Below are positions 17,101-25,468 of a DNA stretch of 45,842 nucleotides, in pieces. The position numbers and the translations under genes are program-made. Each line of letters starts with the position of its first letter. The stretch's first letter is position 1. The stretch is from Candidatus Olsenella stercoravium (GTDB taxonomy: Bacteria; Actinomycetota; Coriobacteriia; Coriobacteriales; Atopobiaceae), in the NCBI GenBank assembly GCA_019116265.1, contig DXBZ01000169.1:1-45842 (forward strand), in the 5' to 3' direction. The notes under the pieces are model-generated. The model had not been told where the DNA came from, searched no databases, and saw only the letters and a program-made list of their open reading frames with translations.

Positions 17101-18833
17101 ATGAAGGTGCCGCCCTGGACGACGCACCACTGGCCGATCTCGTCAAAGTCGCGCAGCTTGATGACCTTGAAGAGGGCGTTCTTGATGACGGAGTAGGACA
17201 GTCCCGCCGCCACGTCGCCGATCGTCGCGCCCTCCTTCTGCGCCTGCTTGACGCGGGAGTTCATGAAGACGGTGCAGCGGCTGCCCAGGTCCACGGGGCT
17301 CTTGGCACCCACGGCCGCCTGCGCGAACTCCTGGACGCTCATGTTCATGGACACGGCAAAGCTCTCGATGAAGGAGCCGCAACCCGAGGAGCATGCCTCG
17401 TTGAGCATGATGTGCTCGATGACGCCGTCCTTGACCTGCAGGCACTTCATGTCCTGGCCGCCGATGTCGAGGATGAACTGGACATCCGGCACAAAGGCCT
17501 TGGCGCCGCGCAGGTGGGCGACGGTCTCGATCTCGCCGGAGTCGGCGCGCAGGGCCTCGATCAGGATCTGCTCGCCGTAGCCGGTGGTGGTCACGTGACC
17601 GATCGTGCAGCCCTCGGGCAGGCGGTCGTAGATGCCGTCCATGATGTGCCGGGCGGTGCCGAGCACGTCGCCGTTGTTGTTGCCGTACCAGGTGTAGAGG
17701 AGCTCGCCGGACTCACCGACCACCGCGCACTTCATCGTGGTGGAGCCGGCGTCGATGCCGATGAACACGCGGCCCTGGTACGTGGCGAGCTCACCCTTGG
17801 GGACCACCTGCTTGTCGTGGCGCTCCTTGAACTCCTGATAGTCCTTCTCGGACTCAAAGAGCGGCTCGAGGCGCGCGACCTCGGAGCCCTGGACGTCCCT
17901 GAGCTCCTCGAGGAGGCGAATCACCTCGTCAAAGGTGACGTACTTCTCGGACTCGCCGGCGAGCGCCGCGCCCGTGGCCACAAAGAGGTGCGCGTTCTCG
18001 GGCACGATGATGTGCTCGTCGTCGAGGTTGAGCGTGAGGTAGAAGCGCTTGCGGAGCTCCGAGAGGTACTGGAGCGGGCCGCCGAGAAACGCGACGTGGC
18101 CGCGGATGGGGTGGCCGCACGCCAGGCCGGAGACCGTCTGGTTGGCAACGGCCTGGAAGATGGAGGCGGCGATGTCGGCAGGCTTTGCGCCCTCGTTGAG
18201 CAGAGGCTGGACGTCGGACTTGGCAAAGACGCCGCAGCGGGAGGCGATCGGGTGGATCTGCGTGGCGTCCTTGGCAAGCTCGTTGAGGCCTGCGGCGTCG
18301 GTGTGCAGCAGGCTCGCCATCTGGTCGATGAAGGCGCCCGTGCCGCCGGCGCAGGTGCCGTTCATGCGCTGCTCGATGCCGTTGTCGAAGTAGATGATCT
18401 TGGCGTCCTCGCCGCCGAGCTCGATAGCGCAGTCCGTCTGGGGGATGAGCGTCTCCACGGCGCGCTTGGAGGCGATGACCTCCTGGACAAACTCCAGGCC
18501 CAGCCAGTTGGCGAGCAGCATGCCGCCGGAGCCGGTGATCGAGACGCGCATGGGCGCGGCGCCGATCACCTTGCGGGCCCGGGCGAAGAGCTCCTTGGCC
18601 GTGGCGCGGACATCGGTGTGGTGGCGCTCGTAGTTGGCGTAGACGAGGTTGTCGTTGTCGTCGATGACGGCGAGCTTGACCGTGGTGGAGCCCACGTCGA
18701 TGCCCAGGCGCAGGTGCGCGTGGCCAAAGTCAGTGGGACGCGCCGGGGAGAGCTCGGCGCCGTCCGCCTTGAGCTCGAGCGGCTTGCGCGCGTTCTTCTC
18801 GGCCTGGATGGAAGCGGCGGTCTTGTCAGTCAT
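14109..18833 (-). CDS. Giant acyl-CoA dehydratase activase/dehydratase-like fusion protein
   Basis: 1574 residues. Two BadF/BadG/BcrA/BcrD-type ATPase domains are visible: the first begins LRLGIDVGSTTVK near residue 40 with cluster Cys in NGTCAGGTGAF; the second begins FIGIDAGSTTMK near residue 365 with EACSSGCGSF. A Cys-rich segment (HCGRCSNNCLLT) follows, then a DUF2229-like region (SESVCYPAKLSHGH) and a C-terminal HgdB/double-cubane-like region (NNDICYPS, CCSPFACLPNHV). These ATPases drive electrons to very low potential for radical dehydration or double-cubane cluster enzymes; for this long fusion the physiological substrate is unknown. The ATG overlaps the TetR stop (TGATG). Confidence 0.85.
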   Translation of the reverse strand: MTDKTAASIQAEKNARKPLELKADGAELSPARPTDFGHAHLRLGIDVGSTTVKLAVIDDNDNLVYANYERHHTDVRATAKELFARARKVIGAAPMRVSITGSGGMLLANWLGLEFVQEVIASKRAVETLIPQTDCAIELGGEDAKIIYFDNGIEQRMNGTCAGGTGAFIDQMASLLHTDAAGLNELAKDATQIHPIASRCGVFAKSDVQPLLNEGAKPADIAASIFQAVANQTVSGLACGHPIRGHVAFLGGPLQYLSELRKRFYLTLNLDDEHIIVPENAHLFVATGAALAGESEKYVTFDEVIRLLEELRDVQGSEVARLEPLFESEKDYQEFKERHDKQVVPKGELATYQGRVFIGIDAGSTTMKCAVVGESGELLYTWYGNNNGDVLGTARHIMDGIYDRLPEGCTIGHVTTTGYGEQILIEALRADSGEIETVAHLRGAKAFVPDVQFILDIGGQDMKCLQVKDGVIEHIMLNEACSSGCGSFIESFAVSMNMSVQEFAQAAVGAKSPVDLGSRCTVFMNSRVKQAQKEGATIGDVAAGLSYSVIKNALFKVIKLRDFDEIGQWCVVQGGTFMSDATLRAFEVLTGRDVIRPDIAGCMGAYGAALLARDRAGSYGTSQILSREDIDNLQVKHTNVHCGRCSNNCLLTINDFGGGRRFITGNRCEKGAGGSKAKKNEAPNLFEFKNKLLFDRPVLPADEAPRGTVGIPRSLNMYENYPFWHAFFTKLGFSVVLSDQTSAKTYDAGIESMPSESVCYPAKLSHGHIMNLIEKDPDFIWMPCIRWERQEDEGATNHYNCPIVMSYPQALGLNVDELGTGSKIEFLAPFIPYDKKKELKRRLYELVSEQREKDAEAGRGRVRGAHITRAEIDEAVNAAWEADLAFKDAMHRAGDEALRWIEEHDAHGIVLAGRPYHNDPEINHAIPELVHSFGFAVLTEDSVAHKMTPERPIRVIDQWMFHSRLYRAARFVASRNDLDLIQLFSFGCGLDALTTDQVQEILEASGKIYTVLKIDQVSNLGAARIRIRSLMAALTEQRDELRRAASRGEVREVEPVGVKNADGSLERARATQEGRVPVYREAASAAFEKVRYTEDMQKAGYTILVPQMAPIHFDLIEELFKSSGYNVVLLPSVDQGAVEAGLKYVNNDICYPSILVTGQIMEAVLSGEYDLSRLAVVITQTGGGCRATNYIALIRKALKDSGHPEIPVISLTAASGLDEKNPGFNVLKDPGLLIKAVYALLYGDLIMQLLYRVRPYEAEPGAADALYDRMMADAKGVIVGGGRKRFYDLCQRTVDAFEALPLVNDRSKPRVGVVGEILVKFHPTANNQVVKVIEQEGCEANVPGLVDFFLFGMTNAINTNAELGTKATSRLSHMAGIKLIEGFREPINKMLAKTTRFSPYPDIFELAGKAEQVLSLCNTMGEGWLLTAEMCDLIETGTPNIVCCSPFACLPNHVVGKSVIKRLRQMHPESNIVAVDYDPGASEVNQLNRIKLMISVAKENYRTNREGGFRLENPADPVTNDAVAPYTGSTRFDDSVATGGGSACGVHGHGGGIELTPEQLAQIEEAKRRTGVSK

Positions 18834-19510
18834 CAGTTGTCCTCCTCGGAGCACATCGCGGCAAGGGCGAAGCTGGGCAGGTCAAGGTCGATAGGGTTGT
18901 CGTAGAGGTCGCCGGGGCGCACGAACATGAGCGCGGTCATGAGGCGGGCCATGACGCCCACGTCCTCGCGCATGCCGCCGTCGAGCCAGCGCAGCAGCAC
19001 GCCCACCTCGGCGGAAATCGCAAAGGTGAGGTAGTAGTCAAAGAGGGGGCCGAGCGCGCGCAGGTTGAGGCCGTCGAGGGCGCGCGGACCCACGACCTCG
19101 TAGACGACCTTCTTGATGCGCTCGGCAAAGGCGGGGTCGCCGCCCTCGCCCAGAAGCGGCCGCAGGTAGTTGCCCCGGTCGCGCACGCAGCGCAGCAGCT
19201 CGGCGGCGCCGGGCGCGGGGCGCCCGTGGTCGAGCGCGTCGCGCAGCTCGTCGAGGTGGCACGCGGCGAGCCGGGCGAGCGGGGCTCGCAGCTCCGCGAG
19301 CGCGTCGTCCTCGATCTGGGTAACGAGGTCGGGGATGTCCCTGAAGTGCGAGTAGAACGTGCGCCGCGTGACGCCCGCCCGCTCCGTCACCGAGGTCACG
19401 GTGACGCGGGAGAGGTCCCCCGTCGCGTCGATCTCGCGCGCGAGCGCGTCGCGCAGGGCCTGGCGGGTGCGGACGCTGCGCCTATCGGTGCTGAGCACGC
19501 ATTCCTGCAT
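18833..19510 (-). CDS. TetR/AcrR-family regulator coupled to the activase
   Basis: 225 residues. The N-terminal TetR helix-turn-helix is at about residues 10-58 (VTVTSVTERAGVTRRTFYSH). The C-terminal half is a DhaS-like TetR_C domain for ligand binding and dimerisation (GNYLRPLLGEGGDPAFAERI). The ATG at 19510 is preceded by GGAAAGG. Its stop TGA shares one base with the activase ATG, so the two proteins should be made in a fixed ratio and the regulator probably controls its own operon. A palindrome at 19552-19564 is a candidate operator. Confidence 0.85.
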   Translation of the reverse strand: MQECVLSTDRRSVRTRQALRDALAREIDATGDLSRVTVTSVTERAGVTRRTFYSHFRDIPDLVTQIEDDALAELRAPLARLAACHLDELRDALDHGRPAPGAAELLRCVRDRGNYLRPLLGEGGDPAFAERIKKVVYEVVGPRALDGLNLRALGPLFDYYLTFAISAEVGVLLRWLDGGMREDVGVMARLMTALMFVRPGDLYDNPIDLDLPSFALAAMCSEEDN

Positions 19511-19551
19511 GAGTGCCTTTCCGTGAGTTTCTTCACAGCCTGCGTAGTATT

Positions 19552-19564
19552 GCACAACCTGTGC
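19552..19564. promoter_or_regulatory. Palindrome upstream of the TetR-activase operon
   Basis: GCACA-ACC-TGTGC is a perfect palindrome about 42 nt upstream of the TetR start, in the divergent gap shared with the serine hydrolase gene. A wider inverted repeat (GAGTTTCT/AGAAACTC, about 19525-19571) encloses it. Position fits an autoregulatory TetR operator. Confidence 0.45.
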
Positions 19565-19664
19565 AGAAACTCGTCCTGGCACAACATCTACACGGACGAC
19601 CGGGCGCGGGCGCACTGTTCTTCTCGCCCCCTCCTGTGCGACAATGAGAGCGTTGGGAGGTCTC

Positions 19665-20642
19665 ATGCGCAAGCGAATCGTCATCGCCGCTTTTGTTGTT
19701 GCGCTGCTCGTCGTTGGCGCAGCGGCTGCCACGCTGCTGCTCCCCCGCCTGCCGGAGGGTGCCGGGCAGCAGGCGCAGCCCGAGGAGCAGACCGCCGACC
19801 AGGGGGAGGGCGACGAGGACGAGCCGATCGTCCAGGACGAGCCCGCGCGTGCCGTAACCATGGCGGAGGCTCCCGTCCGCACCTCCACGACCGATGACGG
19901 CGTCACCGTCACCGCACCGGACGCCTTTCTCACCTACCCGGAGCTCGACGAGGTCACGGAGCAGATCGGAGCGCTCAGGGATCAGGGCTACACCGTCTGC
20001 GTCGCCCTGGTCGACCTCGAGTCGCGCCGGGGAATCTGGTACAACGCGGACGCCGTCATGTACCCCGCGAGCAGCATCAAGGCCTCGTACTGCACCTGGA
20101 TCTACGAGACCAACGGAGGCGCGGGCAGCATGTCCGGCACGGTGGCCGACTGCCTGATCAACTCGAGCAACGACGCCTACCACGCCCTTCTCGACACCTA
20201 CGGGCTCTCGGCGTACGCCTCGTGGCTCACTGCCAACGGCGCCCCCGAGGCGGCCAAGAAGGGCGGTGTCTACTACTATCCCGAGACCACGGCCAACGAG
20301 CTCGCGTCCATCTGGGAGGAGATCTACCGCTACGGCACCTCCGGAGAGGCCGGCTCGGACGAGCTCGCGGGTTTTCTCGCCCAGACCAATCGGTCGCCCA
20401 TCGGCGAGCAGCTGCGTGACACCTGCGAGGTCTGGAGCAAGCCCGGTTGGTACCCGGCGGACGGCAGCGGGCTCGAGTCCTCAAACGACGCCGGTGTGGT
20501 CTTCTCCGACACGGGCGACTACGTCATGGTGATCATGACCGACATCAGCTCCAACCTCGACGCGCTCACCCCGCTCGTAAGCGCCCTCGACGCAGCGCAC
20601 GGGGCGATGTGCGGCGACGACATCGCCTACTACGAGGACTGA
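19665..20642 (+). CDS. Membrane-anchored beta-lactamase-fold serine hydrolase
   Basis: 325 residues. A transmembrane anchor is at 4-27, then an acidic Gln/Glu/Asp-rich linker (about 30-80), then a class A beta-lactamase-like domain. Active-site motifs: SxxK at S136-K139 (ASSIKA), SxN in INSSNDAYHAL and a KxG-like SKPGWY in place of the usual KTG. The missing Thr and lack of a clear ExxLN Glu argue against a true beta-lactamase and for a PBP-like or peptidase role at the cell wall. The ATG at 19665 follows GGGAGGTCTC. It diverges from the TetR operon. Confidence 0.75.
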   Translation: MRKRIVIAAFVVALLVVGAAAATLLLPRLPEGAGQQAQPEEQTADQGEGDEDEPIVQDEPARAVTMAEAPVRTSTTDDGVTVTAPDAFLTYPELDEVTEQIGALRDQGYTVCVALVDLESRRGIWYNADAVMYPASSIKASYCTWIYETNGGAGSMSGTVADCLINSSNDAYHALLDTYGLSAYASWLTANGAPEAAKKGGVYYYPETTANELASIWEEIYRYGTSGEAGSDELAGFLAQTNRSPIGEQLRDTCEVWSKPGWYPADGSGLESSNDAGVVFSDTGDYVMVIMTDISSNLDALTPLVSALDAAHGAMCGDDIAYYED

Positions 20643-20681
20643 GCCGCAGGCGGAGCGACGCCGTTTCGCGCCGGCGCCGGG

Positions 20682-21482
20682 CTAGGCGCGCGGAGGCCTC
20701 TGGTTGGCCTTCCAGATGCCGTGGAGGCCTCGCAGCGCGAGCGTCTCGTCAACCCTGACCTCGTGCCTGAGCAGCTGGGCGATCTCGGGCGCGCCGTCTC
20801 CCGTCAACACGACCGGAGCGTGGCGCCCGGTCTCCGAGGCAATGGCATCGAGCAGGCCGTCTATGCGCGCGACCTCGCCGAGCACGACGCCTGACTCCAT
20901 GGCGGCCCGGGTGTTGCGGCCGATCACGGACGACGGCGCCCTGAGCTCGATCATGGGCAGGCGCGCGGCGGCGGCGTTGAGCGAGCGGGCGCCCAGGGCG
21001 ACGCCGGGGGCGATGATGCCCCCGATAAAGTCTCCCGCCTCGTCGATGACCTCAAAGTTGGTGGTCGTCCCGAGGTCGACCACCACGACGGGGGACCCAT
21101 AGCGCTCGCGGGCGGCGACGACGTCGGCCACGCGGTCGGCGCCCACCTCCGCCGGGTCGTCGTAGCGCATGCGCACGCCGCTCCTGAGCCCGGGTCCCAC
21201 GACGAGCGGGCGCGCGCCGCAGACGCGCGAGAGCGCCTCGCGCCACGCATCGGAGAGCGGGGGGACCACGCAGCCCAGAATGGCCCCATTCAGGGCCGCG
21301 TCATCGACCCCCAGCGAGCCGAGGACCTCCCTGAGCCGCAGCCAGGCCTCGTCGGCGGTGAGGCGCTCGGGGGTCGTGAGCTTCCAGGTGCCAACGAGCC
21401 CGTCCCCGGCAAACAGCCCGAGGTCCGTCACCGTGTTTCCCACGTCGACGGCAAGCACGCTCTTCTCGGCGCTGTCTCTCAT
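20682..21482 (-). CDS. coaX: Type III pantothenate kinase
   Basis: 266 residues, the usual length. CoaX phosphorylates pantothenate in the first step of CoA synthesis and belongs to the ASKHA fold. Seen here: the N-terminal phosphate loop AVDVGNTVTDLGLF, GADRVADVVAA (pantothenate and dimer region) and DLGTTTNFEVID (second phosphate motif), then GGIIAPGVALGARSL. The ATG at 21482 is preceded by ACGGAGGCTCC. It is convergent with the serine hydrolase and divergent from the OPT transporter. Confidence 0.93.
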   Translation of the reverse strand: MRDSAEKSVLAVDVGNTVTDLGLFAGDGLVGTWKLTTPERLTADEAWLRLREVLGSLGVDDAALNGAILGCVVPPLSDAWREALSRVCGARPLVVGPGLRSGVRMRYDDPAEVGADRVADVVAARERYGSPVVVVDLGTTTNFEVIDEAGDFIGGIIAPGVALGARSLNAAAARLPMIELRAPSSVIGRNTRAAMESGVVLGEVARIDGLLDAIASETGRHAPVVLTGDGAPEIAQLLRHEVRVDETLALRGLHGIWKANQRPPRA

Positions 21483-21524
21483 GGAGCCTCCGTAAACTCG
21501 TCGCTCTTCTCGTGCGTTCTCTAT

Positions 21525-21571
21525 ATACTGTACCAGTCCGTTCCGTAACCCGACTCCCCGCTGAGGGGGAG
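21525..21571 (+). promoter_or_regulatory. Possible -10 and leader hairpin of the OPT transporter gene
   Basis: TATACT at 21525-21530 is a good -10 without a clear -35. CTCCCC and GGGGAG around GCTGAG (about 21554-21571) can form a short hairpin 10-20 nt before the ribosome binding site, which could affect translation. Confidence 0.35.
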
Positions 21572-21592
21572 CGGATATACGAAGGAGCACAT

Positions 21593-23236
21593 ATGAGCGA
21601 GAAGGGCTCTCGCGCCTCGTGGCGCGGGCAGCTGAGCCCCGTTGGCATAGCCATCGGGTGCGTTGGCTGCGTCATCATCACGGCGTCCTCGGTCTACACC
21701 GCCCTCAAGATGGGCGCGCTGCCGTGGCCGACCATCTTCACCTCCATCGTTGCGCTGTTTTTGCTGCGGGCCTTTGGGCACCGCAGCCTCAACGAGGCAA
21801 ACGTCACGCAGATCGTGATGTCCGCCGGCTCCATGGTGGCGGGCGGCCTCGCCTTCACGATCCCCGGCATCTGGATGCTCGGGCTGGCCGACGAGGTGAG
21901 CTGGGTCGAGATGCTCGTCGTTGCACTCGCCGGCACGCTGTTGGGGCTGGTGTGCACGGCGGCGATCCGTCGGCGCTTCGTGGACGAGTCGGACCTGGAG
22001 TACCCCATCGGCACCGCTGCGGCCGAGACGCTCATGGCAACCAAGACGGGCGGGGTGACCGGGCGGCGGCTCTTTGGATCGATGGGCCTGGCGGGCCTGT
22101 GGTGCGTGGCGCGCGATGCGCTGGGCTGGATGCCCACGCTCGTGGCGCAGCTGCCTGTCCCCGGTGTGAGTTTTGCTATCTACAACTCTCCGCAGATGCT
22201 CGCCGTGGGCTTTCTCGTGGGCGGCCTTGCCGTGGCGTTCTGGTTTGTCGGGGCGCTCGTGGGCAACTTCGGCATCATCGTGGGCGGGAGCGCCGCCGGG
22301 CTCTGGGACGTGACCACGGCGCAGGGCATCGTCTCCAGCCTGGGCATGGGCCTCATGATGGGGTCTGGCGCGGGCGTGGTGCTGAAGGACATCCTGCCTC
22401 ACGCGGCAGGACTGCTGCGTGGGCGCGGCGAGCTCGTCGGCGACAGGAGCCGGCGCAGCCGACTCGACGCGGGCGTGCTCGCCCTCATGGTGGCAGCGGC
22501 GGCGCTGCTCGTGTGCATCGGACTCGGCCTGGGGCCGGTCGTTGCCGTGGCCGTGGTTCTCCTCGCCTTTGTGACCACGATCATGAGCGCTCAGTCCGTG
22601 GGACAGACCGGCATCGACCCGATGGAGATATTTGGTCTCATCGTGCTGCTGGCCGTGGCGGCGTTCTCCGATGCAAGCCAGGTGCAGCTCTTCTACGTGG
22701 CCGGCGTGGTTGCCGTGGCGTGCGGCCTGGCCGGGGACGTCATGAGCGACTTCAAGACCGGCGCCATCATCGGCACAAGCCCGCGCGCGATGTGGGTGGG
22801 CCAGGCGATCGGCGCGCTGCTGGGCACCGTGGTGGCGGTGGCCGTGCTGGTCACGCTGTTCTCCGCGTACGGGCCGGGCGCGTTTGGCTCCGGCCAGATG
22901 TTCGTCTCCGCCCAGGCGAGCGTGGTGGCGACGATGGTATCCGGCATCCCGAGCGTTCCGGGGTTTGTGATCGGGCTTCTTGGCGGCATTGCGCTCTACT
23001 GGGCGGGACTGCCGGCGATGATGTTTGGCCTGGGCGTGTACCTGCCGTTCTACATGTCCCTTACGGCGGCGCTCGGCGCGGGGGTCAAGTGGGCCTACGA
23101 GCACATCTGCAAGAAGCGCGGTGTTGCCAATCCCGAGGAGAAAGGGGTGGTCGTTGCATCCGGCGTGCTCGGCGGCGAGTCCATCGTGGGAGTGCTAATT
23201 GCGCTCTCGTCTGTGGCAGGCGGGCTTACCGGGTAG
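21593..23236 (+). CDS. OPT-family transporter (oligopeptide or metal-siderophore)
   Basis: 547 residues and about 14 hydrophobic segments, as in bacterial OPT proteins. Family-like features include YTALKMGALPWP near residue 35, LEYPIGTAAAETL near 150 and DVMSDFKTGAIIG near 390. Bacterial OPT members import small peptides or metal chelates; sequence alone does not tell which. The ATG at 21593 follows GAAGGAGCACAT. It is monocistronic by context, with coaX divergent and a 400-bp repeat-rich gap downstream. Confidence 0.85.
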   Translation: MSEKGSRASWRGQLSPVGIAIGCVGCVIITASSVYTALKMGALPWPTIFTSIVALFLLRAFGHRSLNEANVTQIVMSAGSMVAGGLAFTIPGIWMLGLADEVSWVEMLVVALAGTLLGLVCTAAIRRRFVDESDLEYPIGTAAAETLMATKTGGVTGRRLFGSMGLAGLWCVARDALGWMPTLVAQLPVPGVSFAIYNSPQMLAVGFLVGGLAVAFWFVGALVGNFGIIVGGSAAGLWDVTTAQGIVSSLGMGLMMGSGAGVVLKDILPHAAGLLRGRGELVGDRSRRSRLDAGVLALMVAAAALLVCIGLGLGPVVAVAVVLLAFVTTIMSAQSVGQTGIDPMEIFGLIVLLAVAAFSDASQVQLFYVAGVVAVACGLAGDVMSDFKTGAIIGTSPRAMWVGQAIGALLGTVVAVAVLVTLFSAYGPGAFGSGQMFVSAQASVVATMVSGIPSVPGFVIGLLGGIALYWAGLPAMMFGLGVYLPFYMSLTAALGAGVKWAYEHICKKRGVANPEEKGVVVASGVLGGESIVGVLIALSSVAGGLTG

Positions 23237-23351
23237 CGCGCCCTCACGTAGCGAGGCGCCGTCGACACCGCCTCGCCGGGCAGGCTGTCCCCGTAACCCG
23301 CGGTCTTTACGAACTCGCCAGCCAACCCGATCCCTTTCGGATGCAAAAACA

Positions 23352-23560
23352 TCGCTCGTGATGGATTTTGCCAGCCCGACTTGCAAAAACGCGGCTCGTG
23401 ATAGTGTTTTTTACGGGATGTGACGGCCCCCTCGTCCACACCTCTGACGTTTGCCCAGTTGGTGGTATAAAACGCAAAATCAAATGCCTCTGAGGCAGTG
23501 AAAAACACTATCACGAGCCGCGTTTTTGCAAACGAATCTCCCGTTTTCCATCACGAGCGA
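23352..23560. repeat. Nested fold-back element 2 (arms of 31 and 14 bp)
   Basis: Inner arms at 23381-23411 and 23501-23531 are perfectly complementary over 31 bp. Outer arms at 23352-23365 and 23547-23560 are perfectly complementary over 14 bp. Both arms contain GCTCGTGAT, so the outer pair looks like a second copy of the inner. The 89-bp interior holds ACGTTTGCCCAGTTGG at 23447-23462, the core shared with elements at 329-441 and 45422-45526. The rest of the 398-bp gap (23237-23634) shows no gene. Confidence 0.8.
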
Positions 23561-23599
23561 AGGAATTGCAGACTGGATGCCTCAGAGTGCGTCGGCAGA

Positions 23600-23605
23600 T
23601 AGAAT
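23600..23605 (+). promoter_or_regulatory. Candidate -10 of engB
   Basis: TAGAAT lies 30 nt before the engB start; no convincing -35 is seen, so this is tentative. Confidence 0.35.
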
Positions 23606-23634
23606 GGGTTCGGCCCCGCTTTGAAAGGACGACC

Positions 23635-24222
23635 ATGGCAGCCATCAACTACCAGACCGCACGCTTCGAAGCCTCCTACGGCACCGTGGCGCAGCTTCCC
23701 GCCTCCACCACCCCTGAGGTAGCCGTGGCGGGCTGCTCCAACGTGGGCAAGTCCTCGCTGCTCAACAAACTCTTCGGACGCAAGGGCCTCGTGAAGGTCT
23801 CTGCCACGCCCGGCAAGACCGCCAACATCAACTTCTTCGAGGTAGACGGCATTCGCTTTGTTGACCTGCCCGGCTACGGCTTTGCCAAGGTCTCCCAAAA
23901 GGAAAAGCAGCGCTGGGCCGACCTCATCTCCGGATACTTCGCGCAGGAACGCAGCTTTAACCTCGTCATCGCGCTCGTGGACATCCGCCACGACGCCCAG
24001 CGCCTCGACCACGAGATGGTCGCCTTCCTCAAGGAGAGCGACCTTCCCTTTGTAGTGGCGCTCACCAAGGCAGACAAGCTGGGACGCTCCAAGCAGACGC
24101 AGCAGGCGGCCGCCATCGCACGCCAGCTCGGAATCTCACGTGAACAGATGGTGATTACGTCCTCCGAGACCGGCCTAGGCATCGACGAACTCCGCCGTCG
24201 CATCGCGGAAGCGTGCCTATAG
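23635..24222 (+). CDS. engB: Ribosome biogenesis GTPase EngB/YsxC
   Basis: 195 residues, typical length. The TRAFAC GTPase motifs are complete: G1 GCSNVGKSS (about 33-41), G2 Thr in ATPGKTANINFF, G3 DLPGYG, G4 TKADKL and G5 SSETGLGI. The protein acts in large-subunit assembly and is usually essential. The ATG at 23635 follows GAAAGGACGACC; the frame is open further upstream but unrelated. The 3' end overlaps the convergent yhfW-like gene by 6 nt. Confidence 0.95.
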   Translation: MAAINYQTARFEASYGTVAQLPASTTPEVAVAGCSNVGKSSLLNKLFGRKGLVKVSATPGKTANINFFEVDGIRFVDLPGYGFAKVSQKEKQRWADLISGYFAQERSFNLVIALVDIRHDAQRLDHEMVAFLKESDLPFVVALTKADKLGRSKQTQQAAAIARQLGISREQMVITSSETGLGIDELRRRIAEACL

Positions 24223-25449
24223 TCGTGACTCCCGTCCCATAATCCGGCCCAAAAAGCTCGTGCCACTCTCTGGCATGGGGGCACCAAAGTAGTCAGCAAC
24301 CGTCGCCCCCACGTCAGAGAGCGTGGAGCGCACGCCGATGCACCCCGCAGGCGCACCCTCGTGAGCAATAAGCAGGGGCACGTATTCTCGCGTATGGTGA
24401 GGATGACCGATCGTGGGATCGTTTCCATGGTCCGCCTGTACTATGAGCACGTCCTCAGGGGTGAGCGCCGCTCGAATCTGCCCAATCAGTCCGTCAGCAA
24501 CACGAAGCTTCTCGGCATAGCCGCCAACGTCCTGCCTATGGCCCATCAGATCGGTCTCCTGCACGTTTACGCAGATGAATGCCGGACCTGGCTCTCGAAC
24601 GAGCTCGAGGGCGCGATTGAGCACCGTATGGGTGTCCACGATGGACTCGGATTCGCCAAATCGGTTGGCGCAGACGTCAGCCACCTTCCCGAGCAGATGA
24701 ACCCCTATGCCACGAGCGCCTAGGATGTAGGGGACCTGGACCCTCTCGTCCACTCCGTAGCCCATGTGGATGCAGTGATAGTCGCGCTCATAGACGCCGG
24801 AGGCGGGCGCGTTCACGCCAATGTAGCCGCCGTGCTCCTCCACGGCGGCGAGCAGGTCATCAAGGTGCACCCCTCGGCCCCCAAACGTGATGACGCGCGG
24901 GGTCTTGGCAATCCTACGGACAATGCGGCCCACCTCGAGCTCCGTCTCAAAATCCATGTCGTCGAGCGCGGCGGTCACGTTGAATGCCTGGCCGGGATCG
25001 CACTCGATGTTGTCGGCCACGGTGCACGCACCGTTGACGATGACAAAGCGAAGGCCCGAGGCCTCGGAGACGAAGAGTCGCGTGGAGAACCCCGCGACGC
25101 TGAGCGCCCGCTCAATGTCATCGACCACCGCTTGAATCGGCTCGATGAGCGGCGTGGGAGGTCGCGTGCCCATGATCTCCTGATGTCCGTAGAAGGTGTC
25201 CGCACCTTGATGTGCGAGCGCCGCCTTGCCCCATGTGGCCCGTGACGAGAAAGACATCCCCGGGCACTCCCTGCCACAGGCGTTGGCAAGTCCAAGATCA
25301 GCAAGGTTGGGCAACACGAGCCCCGGGACGTTTTCAAATATGTGGGCACAGGTGTTTGACCCAAGATCCGAGGGCCGCACCTCTGCGACGTCGGGCATCT
25401 GCCCCACACCAAAGCCGTCAAGGACGATGACAACAAACTTGCCCCCCAC
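24217..25449 (-). CDS. yhfW: YhfW-like phosphopentomutase-family enzyme
   Basis: 410 residues, GTG start at 25449 after GAGGAGGGAGA. It belongs to the alkaline-phosphatase-superfamily mutases related to DeoB. Metal and catalytic residues of that family are kept: IVLDGFGVG (Asp), DTFYGHQE (the Thr that carries phosphate in DTxTGH), ETDLMGHRQD (Asp, His) and ADHGNDPTIGHPHHTREY (Asp, His, His). It therefore looks active on a phosphorylated pentose-like compound. Gene order (last gene after yhfX, yhfS) matches the E. coli yhf operon, in which the true reaction is unknown. Alternative: a genuine deoB, less likely because no nucleoside genes are near. Confidence 0.85.
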   Translation of the reverse strand: MGGKFVVIVLDGFGVGQMPDVAEVRPSDLGSNTCAHIFENVPGLVLPNLADLGLANACGRECPGMSFSSRATWGKAALAHQGADTFYGHQEIMGTRPPTPLIEPIQAVVDDIERALSVAGFSTRLFVSEASGLRFVIVNGACTVADNIECDPGQAFNVTAALDDMDFETELEVGRIVRRIAKTPRVITFGGRGVHLDDLLAAVEEHGGYIGVNAPASGVYERDYHCIHMGYGVDERVQVPYILGARGIGVHLLGKVADVCANRFGESESIVDTHTVLNRALELVREPGPAFICVNVQETDLMGHRQDVGGYAEKLRVADGLIGQIRAALTPEDVLIVQADHGNDPTIGHPHHTREYVPLLIAHEGAPAGCIGVRSTLSDVGATVADYFGAPMPESGTSFLGRIMGRESRL

Positions 25450-25468
25450 GATTCTCCCTCCTCGCCCT

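Noticed and set aside
24217..25449. Ordinary deoB of nucleoside salvage
   Set aside because: Neighbours are YhfS, YhfX and other yhf families, with no deoC, punA or pdp gene nearby.
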